This document shows positions 1 through 10,561 of a DNA stretch of 64,000 nt, piece by piece. The stretch's first letter is position 1. Each line of letters opens with the position of its first letter. The stretch is from the NCBI RefSeq assembly GCF_020906515.1, contig NC_085851.1, forward strand, positions 1,178,001 to 1,242,000, in the 5' to 3' direction. The notes under the pieces were generated by a model that was not told the DNA's origin, made no database searches, and saw only the letters and a list, made by a program, of their open reading frames with translations. A program made the translations under genes and the position numbers. This DNA comes from Vanrija pseudolonga (lineage: Eukaryota; Basidiomycota; Tremellomycetes; Trichosporonales; Trichosporonaceae).

Positions 1-182
1 TTTGCTTTCGGGTAGCGTGGGTCGAAGTCGACCGCTCCCCCGGCCCTTTTTCCACAGCTCGCATCTATTTTGCTGTCCCCTGAAAAACTGTCGGGGAGCG
101 TTTCTTCGTCGTATGTGTCGTGGAGCCGTCGCGTGCATTGTCCGCGTGGGCTGAGTTCGGAGTGGTGGTAAAGGAAGGTGGG
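1..182. other. 3' flank of the Gds1/APSES-type gene
   Basis: This short stretch lies past the stop codon of the first minus-strand gene. It should hold that gene's 3' UTR and part of the next spacer. I see no open frame here that looks coding. Confidence 0.4.
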
Positions 183-3100
183 TTACTTGGCGCCAACGCT
201 CGCGCGGGTGCGGCGGGGTTGGGCTGGGACAGGAGGGATAACTGGTGCCGCCGAGACTGCCTGAGTCGGAGGGGCCTTGGCGGGCACAGGTGCCGGGGCA
301 AGAGCCTTCACAGGCGTCGGAGCCGCGGCGAGCGGAGGCCTTGCCTGAAGGGCGGGGCTGGGCGCGACTGCTGGAGGGCGGGGAGGTGGTGGTCCAGCAG
401 CGGCAGCGGCGGCCCTAACAACCTGCGGGCCAGTGGCACCTCCGACGACGCTCGACTTGCGGCGCTTGGGCTGAGGCGCGCCGTCGGGGACCGCAGCCGG
501 CGCAGCACGCACGAGGGGTCCCTTGCTGGGACCAGGTGCCGGCGCCTGGCGCATATGAGCCGGTACGTTGGCACCGGGCTGGGCTGGGCGAGCGCCAGGT
601 CGAGGGTGGGGCTGAGTCACGAAGGGCATGCCAAAGCTCTCTGTAGACGAGGTGTGGCGAAGCGAGATACCAGCGAGCTCCTTGAAGAGCTGGAAGAGAT
701 CCTCGCGCAGGATGTTGGCCAAGAGTCGAGTCTCTTGAAGGTTAAACTTGCGGGCGAGGTCGCGGGCCTCGATGAGCGGAATCCACACACCTGGCACACC
801 AGGCGCGTGGTGCATGCCCTGCGGCGAGATCAATGGCACAGTGCGATGCGAGGCTAGCGTCGGCGATGGCGCAGACAGTGCCTCGGCCTGCTGCGCAGGC
901 GGCACACCAAGGGCGGTGAGTAGCGCCGTGCCGTTGACAAAGTCGGTGTCGAGACGACGGAGCACTGTGCATCGACCACCCTTGGTGATCTCAAACACAT
1001 GCGAGTAGCACGGCAGGTTGTCGATCACACAGGCGTCAATCCCCGGGAGCAGTCGCTTCGTGGTGCCGCCGGAGGGAGTCGCAGGTCGCGTCGCTGGAGT
1101 CGGTGCAGCTCCAGAGCCACTGGAGGCAACCGACGTGGCTGGAGACGCGGTCGATGTTCTGGCAACGGGCGAAGCCGTGCGTGTTGGCGCGGCGGTTGTA
1201 GGTGCGCTGTTAGGAGCACTTGTCGTCACTGGCACGTTGTTCACCACAGGGGTCGTTGGCAAGGACTTGGCCTGGACGGGCACGCCCGCAGTCGGTACTG
1301 TGGCAGGAGGAGCCGGGGCGATCGGAGCAGGCGCAGCCGCGATCGGCTTGGGCGCCTTGACTGGTGACTGCCTTGGTTGCGCTGGCGCTTGCTTCGGAGG
1401 AGCCGGCGGAGTCTGCTTTGGTGCAATCGAGGTCGGGGCCGGCGCTGGTGCCGGGGCAATTGCAGGCAGCGAAGGCGCCGGAGCAGGCATCGACGGCGCC
1501 GGCACAGGGGCGGCGACAGGCGTAGGTGTTGGCAAGACAGCAACAGGTGCAGAGGGCGGCGGCGGGGCCAGCTTCGGGAGCTGAGGTGAGACAGCGACTG
1601 GCTGAGGAGGGGCAGGCTGAGTCGCTGGCGGCGGTGCCGTAGCAACCACCGGGGCAATGTCAACCTGGGCTAAAACCGACTCGAGCATCACAAGCTCTGC
1701 CGACATGGAGGGCGAGTGCAGTGACTTCGGGTCGAGGGCCATGAGCGAAGAAGTATCGCAAGGGTCGATCGCCGTCATTTGCAAAGCCATGGGCGATAGA
1801 GTGGTCAATGTTGCAAGCTCGGGGATGCTGTCAGAGGACGACCAGTTGGCAGTCAACTCTGGCCAGGACACCGGGGTTGCGTCGCCAGAGTCGGCGCCAC
1901 TGTTGAGCAGCGTCGGCGATGCACTGCCAGACGACGCAGTCGCGTCGGCAAAGGCCTTGCGGCAGGCGTTCCAGCGACGGCGGTTCTCCTCGGCCTCTGC
2001 CCTCCTCTTAGCGCGGTGCTGCTCCTCGCGAGCCTCGGCCTCAACACGGGCGTTCTCCAGCTCGTCAGGACCAATGGCGTCCTCCTCGCACTCGGGCTCG
2101 GTGTCAACCTGAACCTCGACAGTGTCGGGGGCGGCAGGCTCAGTCATCATGATGTCGGCCGCAGCAAGGACCGGGGTGTTGCGTGTCGACTCGGTCTTGC
2201 GAACAGCGGAGCGGTTGCGGCGGGCACTGGACCGGAGGCTTCGCTTGCGAACGAGCGGCGGGGGCGTAGCCTTGGTCGTCGAGACAGAAGCGAAGCTGGC
2301 GATCGGCGGCACAAAGGGGTTGTTAACACCAATGCCGCCCCAGCTTCCACTGCTCCTCGTGTGCGTGCTCTCGGTGCGTGGAGGCCTGCCTCGGCCTCGG
2401 CCGCGGTGCGGCGTACGTTCAGCCTTGTCGTTAGGCAGCCAGTCGTCGAGCTCGTCGAGAGTGAGACTCTCAGGGCCGAGCAGGAACTCTTGCGTACAGT
2501 CCTCCTCCAGGTCAGGAAGCTCGGAAGACCCGGACGACGGCGACTGTGACGATACAGTCGACTCGCGCGAGCCGTCAAAGATGAGGACCGAGTCGTCCAT
2601 ATCTGTTGATGTCGTGGCCGCTGGGGATGGGTAGTAGTCTTCGGGCTCTTGCTTGATGTTGAGAGCCGAAGCTGCATCTGCCGTTTCACGGGCCCACTCT
2701 GCCGTCTGGAGCTGGCGGTCGCGCTCAGGAGTCGTGACCTCGCCAAGCGTCGAGCCCACTTCGATTTCGACATCCGAGATGACGTCCTCGGCGTAGACAG
2801 GGAGTTGACCCGATTCGTCAAGCCATGACTCGTCGACCGTGTCAACTGTCACGTCCACGTCCATTTCCATGCTTCTCGAGTCCAGTTCGCGCGTCACTCT
2901 GGAGAGGTACTGCGTCGGGCTAGTCTCAACATAAAGCGGAAGTTGTCTGCCGGCTAGGCTTGGAGAAGACACTGGACTGGACAGTGACCACGCAGGCAAG
3001 GCCGTCGGGCAAGCCGCTGACCTGAGTTTGCCCTGGAAAACGGCGGTAGCAGTCGCAGTTGAAGAGGCATCTGTGACGCTCGAGGTGTCCGATGGCGGAG

Positions 3101-4892
3101 GGCGGTTGTCGAGCTGGTTGAATTGGGGCTCGGCTCTGGCCGTTGGGTTCTCGGGGCTGTACGGGAACAGCTCGCGCATGGCGACGGTCGCAGCGTTCAC
3201 CTTTGCGTCCTCTTCAGGCACCCACGATGCCGACATGGCTTCATCGCCCGCCTTGACAAGCAATCCGGAGCCAGTGCCCCAGTCGGTGTTGCCCATCTCA
3301 TCGTCTGAGCTTGAGCTAGACGAGGCCTCAAAGGCAATCTGTTCCAGCTCGACGCTTCGCCTCGCGCCCCATATTGTGTTGTCGAGCGAGTGGCAAGGGA
3401 ATGGCGATTGCTGAACTGCGGGCAAGGGGAGGGGTCCGGCCTGGACGGGCGAGAAGAAGAGTTCACCAAAAGTGGAGTGAACGGGGCGCGAGGGGATCTG
3501 AGGGAAACGCGATCCCGCACTGACAGCCATGGGCGGCAAAATGACGCGGCGCGGTGCGCGTCGGTGGCCAGTGTGTTCGTGTTCAGCTTCCGACTCGGAC
3601 GATTCCGAGTCTGAAGAGTCAAACACGTTGTCGCGACGTCGGCGGCGGGTGGCGTTCGGCTTGGGTGTGAAGGGCGCAGGTGTCGACGATGGCGATTCAG
3701 GCATGAAACTGACCGACGACGCACGCGAAGTCTTGGGCGCAACCTCGGCTTCGGCGTCCTCGGCTTCAATCGCCGCGGCATGTTCGGCGGCCGATGCGGA
3801 GACACGAAGCTTGATTCTCGGCAGGGCTGAAGGAGCTGGAGTCGAGCTGGCACTTGATACCTCAGGGGTGGTCGACTTGTCTTTCCTCCTCGACGCCGCG
3901 GTCGCCTTTGGCGCATCCTCTTTCTTTGTCGGAGCCGGCTTGGCTTGCTTTGGCTTTGGCTGGGCTGGCTTGCGAACCGGAGCTTTGGGGACAACAAGAC
4001 CTGTGAAAGGGTTACGCCACTTGGACCGCCCCACATCAGGTGATAGGTACCACACAGGCCCCTTGGGCCTCGTAGGTCCATCGAAGGCGGCAGGATGCAA
4101 TGCCGGTTGAAGCACTGCTTCGGCAATGGATCCCGCTAGTTGGTATTTTGACAGGACGGGTGTTCGTGGTGGTGTCGCTTTCTGACATCGTGACTGGTGC
4201 ATCCGGATGGCGTTCGCGATCATGGTTGCCGGTGAGACGGCAACCGATGGAGGGCGGATCCATCCGTGTTCAAAGGCAACGGCTGCGAGTTCGTCGGGTG
4301 AGAGGGCGACGTTTCCCTGGGAGCAAGAGTCAGCTTTGCCTTGCAGGGACGGGGCGGTGGGCCAGACACGATTCGACGGAGGCCCGTTACTCACCATTAC
4401 CGCGCATGCACCGCAGATCGCCATGAGCACCTCGTCTGCTTCATCCTCGTCGACAATGCCGCACCCGTCGCGCCCGCCGTACTCGGAGGGGAAGGGGCAT
4501 TGTTGTCGTTCCTTTGCATTTATAGACTTGCGAAGGCCGTGCGCCTTTGGCTCGACATGGTTCTTTGATAGGGACCCGCGAGTCGAGTGAAGGGAATGAG
4601 GATCAGCGGCGCCTCCTGGCGTTGAGGCTGGGGACGCTGCCGAGGTAGGGGGTGGGGTGGGTTCCGCAGCCTGGTGGCGACGCGACGTGCGAGCCGACTG
4701 ACGGACTGGCCGCGATGGCCCGGCGACAGGAGTCGACGATGAGGACGACGCCGTGCCGCTTGCGCCCGCGGCGGCGGCGACGGGGGCGGCCCCAGTCGGA
4801 GCAGACGCCGTGTGGGTAGAGGTTGCGGCTGGCGTGGTGGGAGTGGTGGTTGTCGAGTTGGTGGTCGCGGCGTGCCTCGCAGAGCGAGCCAT
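183..4892 (-). CDS. Large nuclear protein with Gds1-like N-terminus and APSES/KilA-N-like C-terminal domain
   Basis: Two exons, 4892-4395 and 4316-183, give 1,543 residues. The 78-nt intron (GTGAGT donor, CTGAC branch, CTCCCAG acceptor) is a multiple of three without a stop, so the unspliced frame also stays open. Residues about 130-280 carry a block resembling the Gds1/HARE-type winged helix (HGWIRPP, IRMHQSRCQK, VLSKYQLAGS, VWYLSP). Residues about 1255-1384 resemble an APSES/KilA-N DNA-binding fold: FEITKGGRCTVLRRLD, FVNGTALL, GVWIPLIEARDLARKFNL. The middle is long, acidic and serine/proline rich, with a proline-alanine run before the second domain and a basic KRRK patch after it. A chromatin or transcription role is inferred from the domains. 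The first ATG after a stop-free leader was taken as start. The family is recognised but not the orthologue. Confidence 0.8.
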   Translation of the reverse strand: MARSARHAATTNSTTTTPTTPAATSTHTASAPTGAAPVAAAAGASGTASSSSSTPVAGPSRPVRQSARTSRRHQAAEPTPPPTSAASPASTPGGAADPHSLHSTRGSLSKNHVEPKAHGLRKSINAKERQQCPFPSEYGGRDGCGIVDEDEADEVLMAICGACAVMVSNGPPSNRVWPTAPSLQGKADSCSQGNVALSPDELAAVAFEHGWIRPPSVAVSPATMIANAIRMHQSRCQKATPPRTPVLSKYQLAGSIAEAVLQPALHPAAFDGPTRPKGPVWYLSPDVGRSKWRNPFTGLVVPKAPVRKPAQPKPKQAKPAPTKKEDAPKATAASRRKDKSTTPEVSSASSTPAPSALPRIKLRVSASAAEHAAAIEAEDAEAEVAPKTSRASSVSFMPESPSSTPAPFTPKPNATRRRRRDNVFDSSDSESSESEAEHEHTGHRRAPRRVILPPMAVSAGSRFPQIPSRPVHSTFGELFFSPVQAGPLPLPAVQQSPFPCHSLDNTIWGARRSVELEQIAFEASSSSSSDDEMGNTDWGTGSGLLVKAGDEAMSASWVPEEDAKVNAATVAMRELFPYSPENPTARAEPQFNQLDNRPPPSDTSSVTDASSTATATAVFQGKLRSAACPTALPAWSLSSPVSSPSLAGRQLPLYVETSPTQYLSRVTRELDSRSMEMDVDVTVDTVDESWLDESGQLPVYAEDVISDVEIEVGSTLGEVTTPERDRQLQTAEWARETADAASALNIKQEPEDYYPSPAATTSTDMDDSVLIFDGSRESTVSSQSPSSGSSELPDLEEDCTQEFLLGPESLTLDELDDWLPNDKAERTPHRGRGRGRPPRTESTHTRSSGSWGGIGVNNPFVPPIASFASVSTTKATPPPLVRKRSLRSSARRNRSAVRKTESTRNTPVLAAADIMMTEPAAPDTVEVQVDTEPECEEDAIGPDELENARVEAEAREEQHRAKRRAEAEENRRRWNACRKAFADATASSGSASPTLLNSGADSGDATPVSWPELTANWSSSDSIPELATLTTLSPMALQMTAIDPCDTSSLMALDPKSLHSPSMSAELVMLESVLAQVDIAPVVATAPPPATQPAPPQPVAVSPQLPKLAPPPPSAPVAVLPTPTPVAAPVPAPSMPAPAPSLPAIAPAPAPAPTSIAPKQTPPAPPKQAPAQPRQSPVKAPKPIAAAPAPIAPAPPATVPTAGVPVQAKSLPTTPVVNNVPVTTSAPNSAPTTAAPTRTASPVARTSTASPATSVASSGSGAAPTPATRPATPSGGTTKRLLPGIDACVIDNLPCYSHVFEITKGGRCTVLRRLDTDFVNGTALLTALGVPPAQQAEALSAPSPTLASHRTVPLISPQGMHHAPGVPGVWIPLIEARDLARKFNLQETRLLANILREDLFQLFKELAGISLRHTSSTESFGMPFVTQPHPRPGARPAQPGANVPAHMRQAPAPGPSKGPLVRAAPAAVPDGAPQPKRRKSSVVGGATGPQVVRAAAAAAGPPPPRPPAVAPSPALQARPPLAAAPTPVKALAPAPVPAKAPPTQAVSAAPVIPPVPAQPRRTRASVGAK

Positions 4893-7445
4893 ACCACGAG
4901 CCAGCCCGTGAGTGAAAGGCGAAGAGAGCTAGTGCTTCGACGAGACCCTTCTTGCGGTGGAAGCGAGCAGCACGGGAGTGCTCTCACACCTCGAAGGGCT
5001 CGGCAACGACTGCCGTGTCGGGTTGGTCGACAGTAGCGTGTCTGAAAGCCGTGCTTGCGAGTCTGCGATGCAGAGTCACTTGAACGGTGGCGAAGAGTGG
5101 AAAGGAGAAAACGATGTTGCAGTGGTGGTGGCGAAAAAAGGGCGGGCCGATCGGAGCGAGGTGAATTACGCGTCAGAGGGGTTGCGCGCGATTTTGCGGG
5201 TTTGCGGGTTGCGCGGCGACGGTGGGGTGGGTGGGGTGGGGGCAAAGGTGTCACACTCGTCGTCGGCCCGGCTGCGTCGTCCGTCTCCCTGGCTTTTGTC
5301 GTGTCCGTCACTGGTTGTACTGCAACCAAATCAATGGTGCAATCAAGGGAGGGACGAAGCGTTGTCGGGATACGCGTGGGTGGGCTGGTTTTGGTGCGCG
5401 CGAGGGGTTGGTGTTGTGCTGCGTGTTGCTGTGTACTGCAAGTGGAAAATAAGAAGGAATGGGCCGTGTCGTGCGAAGCCTACCAAAGCAAAGCAAAGAC
5501 GGCGGGGCGCAGGTGTCGCAGTTTTGGCGTGCAGGCGCGGCGGCGGCGTGCGGGGAAGATGGTGTTGCTGCTCTGCGTGCAGTAACTAGCAGCGTGCCAG
5601 CCTCTCAAAGGAAGGGGGCCGGGGGGGCGTCGTCGAAAGAATGTGTAGACGGGTCCTCGCGCACAAGAGGCGTATCAACACGACGACGACGACGACGGCG
5701 AGGCGGCGGCGTGCGAGTTGGGAGGGAGGAGGGGTAGTCGTCTGGCCGGTCGGACGCGGACGGATGACTGTGCACGGCAAAGCAAGGCGGCGGGCGAGAT
5801 GGGGCGCTGAAACCGAAACCTGGCGAGGGCGGTGGGTGGTCCCAGCGATGCGCGATTGTAGGTGGAGGAAGGTGAGTGCCGTGCCGGAGGGAAGGGGGAG
5901 AGGAGAGAAGGAAGGGGGGGAGGAGAGGCGGAGGGCGGAGGGGGGAGGAGTGAGAGTGAGTGAGAACGAAGCTTGGAGTTGAGTGAGTGATTTGTGTGTA
6001 AGTGGTGTGGGATGCGAGATGCAATGTTGCGCGCGAGCGGGTGGTGGTGGTGCACGCTGCGAATTGCGGCGGGCGGGGGGAAGGAGGGAAGGCAGGCAAA
6101 GCAAGCGAGCCAGTGGTGGGTCGGTCGGTCGGCAGACGGGCAGCGGGCGGAACAGGCAGAGTCGGTCCAGGGCGGTTGGCTGGGTTTGACTGATTGAGTG
6201 GGCACACGGGGTGGCTCCTTGGCTGGCCGTTGGACGATCTACTACCACTACTGGGTTGCATGCACACACGCCGTTGCCGCCCTACAAAACAAACTACAGG
6301 GTGTGGTTGCGCGGCTGGGGCAGGGGGCAGCAAGGCGACTCTGGGGCGTCTCTCTTTTGGCTCTGGCTCCCTTGCTCTGAGACGAGGCGAGGCTGATTGT
6401 GGTTGGATAGCAGTGTCCCGTCAAAACCACTTGCTCCACCTCGCTAACCCTCGCTGGCTGTGCCGCCTGTGCCGCCTGTGCCGCCCGCCGTGTGCCGCTC
6501 CAACCCAAGACGAATACAGGAATACAAGGCAAATGGAAAAAAGGACTCGAAAAACGTCACTGACCCAGGGGGGGGGGAATGGGGCTGCTCTACCTTGCCT
6601 CGCTCTGCCCTTGTGACACCTCAGGCACGCAACTCACCCTGGCGGCGTTTTTCAGTGCAAACTAGCAGTCATCCCAAAGGCTTGAGGCCCAGGCCAAGCA
6701 ACAGAACAGAACAGCAGTACACTCTAATCCACTCACTCACTCCACCCACCACTCCTTCCACCCTGATTAACACAATTTTCCCTGAAGCGAGGAAAACATT
6801 GTCGTCGTCGTCACATCCAGTAAACCGCGACGTGGCGTCATTACAAAAACAGCCAGTTCCTCCAACGTGACCGAGAATGCATAGCAGGAGATGCCACTTT
6901 AGCATCCGTCCACCCCATCTGCAAGCTGCCGACTTCTCACGGCCAGGCTCGGCCAAAGCACAGCCCACTTCCCACACACCCACACTTATGCTCTCCATGG
7001 GGGCCCAGCTCCACCCGCGTCGCTTCCCGTAGACATTCTTGGCGAGGCATGCACATGTTTGAACGCCGCCTCAGAGCACAATAGCATCTTGGAACACTTG
7101 GAATCTCGCCAAGCTGCCCCAACAAGAACTGAGACGGTGGCATGAATCGCGTCTCGCCCGCAATCGCGCCAGTGGCTCACAGTGGCGTTTCACAACAAGC
7201 AAGCAACGACGCAGCGACGCAGCACGCGCAGCAATCATGGTGGCACATGGCAGACGCCAGGTGGCGCCAGACTCGGCCGCTAAGACCCGCAGACGGCACC
7301 CAAAGACGACGACAACGACGTCAGAACCGGGCCGGCCCAGCCCTCGGCCCCGTTCGCTCACTGCTAGCTGCTAATCTCGATGCATGTCGAGGTGCGCGGG
7401 ACCAGATTGACCGGATCACCCCCACACCCCCACTCTATAACGGCA
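4893..7445. other. Gene-free spacer: long leader and promoter of the Gds1/APSES-type gene
   Basis: This 2.5-kb spacer separates the start of the first gene from the 3' end of the OST48 gene. On the minus strand it is pyrimidine rich, most clearly at about 5870-5960 (the plus strand reads as A/G runs), which fits a promoter or leader for the gene at 4892. Many open frames exist in both strands but they are low complexity and none has a recognisable domain or a convincing exon chain. No tRNA-like fold was seen. Confidence 0.5.
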
Positions 7446-9025
7446 CTACTCTGCCTTTTTCTTCTTCTTGTCACCCTCGGCAAGCGAGGCCCAGAGCGCG
7501 ACAAACAGAAGGAATGCTGCTGATGTGGACAGGGCTCCCGTGTAGAACGGGTAGGCACCCGTAATCCACCGGGGGTGCTCGTCATGCCTCAGAGGCACAA
7601 CCGAAGCCTTGTCCTCGGTAGTGATCGAGGTCCATCCAGGACGCCAGTGCGACACGACGAACTTGAAAACACCGTGGCGGTCAGGAGCGACAAAGCTCGT
7701 CGAGTAGGTCGTGTCGGATGCCGACGAGCTCTTCTCAACCAGCGCCGTGCGGATGAAGGGGTCAAGCATGGTGAACTCGAGCTGGAGGTCCTTGGTCGAG
7801 AAGGGCACCCACTGCGACGAGCCGTTGGCGGCCGTCGAGTGCTGGGTAAGAGTGATGTTGTAGGTCTGAAGAGCAAATGTCAGCAACAATGATACTACCC
7901 CACGTCGTCATCCTGGCCAAAGATACCCACCACAGTGTCCTTCTTGCGATACTGGTCCCTAGGCTCGGTCTCGCCCTGGCGGTGGTGCGTCGTGTTCACC
8001 ACACGGACAACACCAGTCTCCTGGAAGATCCACTTTGTGAGGTCGTCAACAAAGGCGCGGTTGCCAGTCTCCTTGCTGCGGGGTTTAGCTTGAATCCAGT
8101 GCACACCACGCAGTCGCGCCACGCCACACCAACTCACCCATCAAGCTTCTTGCCCCACCACGCGTCCGAGAGGAGGTCGGGCGAGCCGACAAAGCCCACG
8201 CGCACATTGTTGCGGTTCTGCATGGCGCCAACGACGCTGACCTTGGAGCCGGCAAGCTGGTTCTCGCGGCCGGCCTTGACCTCAACGGGCTTGCCCTCCT
8301 CGTCGGCGATGTACGAGGTCGAGGGGGCGGTCGCAATGTCAACGAGGAACGGGTTGAGGCCGGTCCGGAAGCCGGTGCCCTTGGCGTACACGACTGGGCC
8401 GGCAGTCTTGCTCTCGCCGAGGATGGGCGAAGGGCCGACGAGCGCCGAGCTGTCGAGCACGACCGTGTCGATCTCGCTGCCGGCCACGTGGGAGAAGGCG
8501 TCGACGAGCTCAAGGCCGCGGGGCGCAGCCTCAATGTCGTACTCGCGCAGCGTGTCGCGCTGCAACTCGCTCAGGCTGGGCGAGAGGATGTGCAGCGTGT
8601 TGAGGAACTCTGACTGGGCGGCGAGCACGTTTTGGGGGTTGAAGCCCTCGGACAGCTCTGGTTATGTCAGCCTTGTTCCATCTATTTCAGCCCCGTCACA
8701 GCACCCACTCTCAGCCTCGGGCGCGAAGAGCACGAGGTGGTCGTGCGCGGGCACGCCGAAGGGCTGGAGCCAGCTCTCGTCGGTCGGCTTCTTGAACGTG
8801 AGGGTGTACCCGCGGTCTAAATGATGCGTCAGTACGGCTCTATCACCGCCGCCGGCATCATCCCCACACCAACGCACCCTTCAGCGAGCCAAAGAACTTG
8901 GAGTAGTCGCCCTTGTCAATCTTGGGGTCGAGGATGACGAGCACGCGGTCGCCCGTCGCCGAGGCGGCGAGCGCCGGCGCGGCGAGGAGGGCCAGCGAGG
9001 CAGCAGCGAGGAGGGAGGCGCGCAT
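7446..9025 (-). CDS. WBP1: Oligosaccharyltransferase 48-kDa subunit (OST48/Wbp1)
   Basis: Five exons, 9025-8878, 8816-8709, 8657-8138, 8075-7931 and 7865-7446, join in frame to 446 residues, the usual size of OST48/Wbp1. The protein is a non-catalytic subunit of the ER oligosaccharyltransferase, which moves the glycan from dolichol onto asparagine. Residues 1-20 form a signal peptide (MRASLLAAASLALLAAPALA). The lumenal part holds the family blocks VLVILDP, DRGYTLTFKKP, LVLFAPEAE and TGNRAFVDDLTKW. One membrane helix (about 415-435) is followed by a short lysine-rich cytosolic tail (KKKKKAE) of the dilysine ER-retention type. Introns are about 50-66 nt. It is divergent from TSR2 with a 400-bp shared promoter. 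The start is fixed by the signal peptide. Confidence 0.95.
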
Positions 9026-9427
9026 CGTCTGTGATGGGCTGTGCTGTGCTCCCTTGATGCAGTTGTTGCGGCCGTGAGATGGTTGAGATGCGGCAGTGGA
9101 ACAGACAGTGGTTGACTGAGGCGTTGCGGCTGCGGCATCGTCGCGGCGGAGACGTGGCGAGACTGACGCGCAGCGCTGGCTGGGTGGCCGCACGTGGCGA
9201 TTTGATCCCGCGATATGACGGCGGCGAGCGGCAATGAGCTCTGTGCGTTCTTAGATTTTGAAAGTGGATCGAGGTCGAGCAGTGCAATCTACATCTCTAC
9301 CAGCTCTATCGCAACACAAACACAGCAGCATCGCAAAGAGCAACAGACGACAGCGAAGCAAGCGACATCCAGCCACCACCCCATCCCTTCGACCCCACAC
9401 ACGCTCACACCCCACCCCACACACACA

Positions 9428-10054
9428 ATGTCCGACCCCGCCCCCTCCCCTCAGATCCTCCACTTTGCGCGCGGCGTCGTCGCCCTCCTGGACCTCTGGC
9501 CGGCGCTCACCATCGCTGTGCGGGAGGGATGGGGCGGCCACGAGTCGGCCGACAAGAAGACGTGGCTTGCGTCCGAGCTGATCGACGCGTTCGAGAGCAG
9601 GGCCGACTACACCGAGGCGGACGGCGTGCGCACCGTCGACGCGAGCAACGCCGCCGACCCGCCGCTCGACATCGACCAGCTCGCCGACCTGCTCACGCAG
9701 GTCATGAGCGACGAGTTTGACGCCGCCATCGAGGACGGCAGCGTCGAGCCCCTGAGCGCCGACATTCTGCGCCTGTGGCGCGACGTCGTCGCCCCCTCGG
9801 CGCGCACGCCAGAGGAGACGGTCGCCGCGCTCGAGCGCAAGGCCGCCGAGGTGACCCGCACCGGCGTGTCCGCCACCTCTGGCGGTGGCCCGCAGGAGGA
9901 GGACGGCAGCGACTGGGAGAGCGAGGACGACGACGACGAGATGGACGAGGACGAGGCGCCTCAGCTCGTGCCGGCCGAGCAGCCCCGCCAGCGCCAGGAG
10001 CCCGTCGTCGACGAGGATGGGTTCACCGTCGTCCAGAAGGGCCGAAGGCGTTGA
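9428..10054 (+). CDS. TSR2: Pre-rRNA processing protein TSR2 (WGG domain)
   Basis: A single exon of 208 residues. The VREGWGG motif at residues 31-37 is the hallmark of the Tsr2/WGG family, and the acidic stretch DWESEDDDDEMDEDE followed by a basic end (VVQKGRRR) is also typical. Tsr2 chaperones ribosomal protein eS26 into the 40S subunit and acts in 20S pre-rRNA processing. The ATG at 9428 follows an A/C-rich leader and gives the family-length protein. The same frame is open upstream to an ATG at 9215, which would add 71 residues of low complexity; I treat that as leader. It runs convergent with PIS1. Confidence 0.9.
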   Translation: MSDPAPSPQILHFARGVVALLDLWPALTIAVREGWGGHESADKKTWLASELIDAFESRADYTEADGVRTVDASNAADPPLDIDQLADLLTQVMSDEFDAAIEDGSVEPLSADILRLWRDVVAPSARTPEETVAALERKAAEVTRTGVSATSGGGPQEEDGSDWESEDDDDEMDEDEAPQLVPAEQPRQRQEPVVDEDGFTVVQKGRRR

Positions 10055-10561
10055 GCTGGTGCACCCGACTCTGCCCTCGGTTCATAAGCAATCCTGCAAA
10101 CCAGCACCAGGTCGAGACTGCAAGGACATCCCACCCAGCCTCGACATCGCCGAGTGACAAACTCGGTCTCCCGCTGCCCAGCTCAACCCACCACCATAGC
10201 CTCGTTGTGTACATTTTTGCATAAGTATAGTCGTTTGGAGCAAATGTGCGAGCCGTGCGTCCTTCCCTTGAGCCGGGGCATCGTTACTCACCGCCGTGGC
10301 TGACTACTGATAGGGCCCATGACGGCTTATCTGCATCGCGTGGCTGACCGTCTTATCTGGCTCAACGCCATTTCTCCGCTCCCAAGCCCTCTGCAAACAC
10401 GTCAAACACGTCCTACATGATGCTACTGCGTGATGTATATATCCCGTAAAGAGAGTGTCATGTCCCCCAGACTCTGGCTCTAGTCTTTCATATCTACCAT
10501 GGCCAAATATGCAGCGCGGTGCCGCCGCCACACGGGCACCACGGGGTGTGGAAGTCGCCGC
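10055..10561. other. Gene-free spacer between convergent TSR2 and PIS1
   Basis: This half-kilobase lies between two stop codons and should hold both 3' UTRs. No coding frame, tRNA or repeat was seen in it. Confidence 0.5.

Noticed and set aside
1018-1584. Glycine/alanine-rich frame antisense to the Gds1/APSES gene
   Set aside because: It is the mirror of the proline/alanine-rich coding stretch on the other strand.
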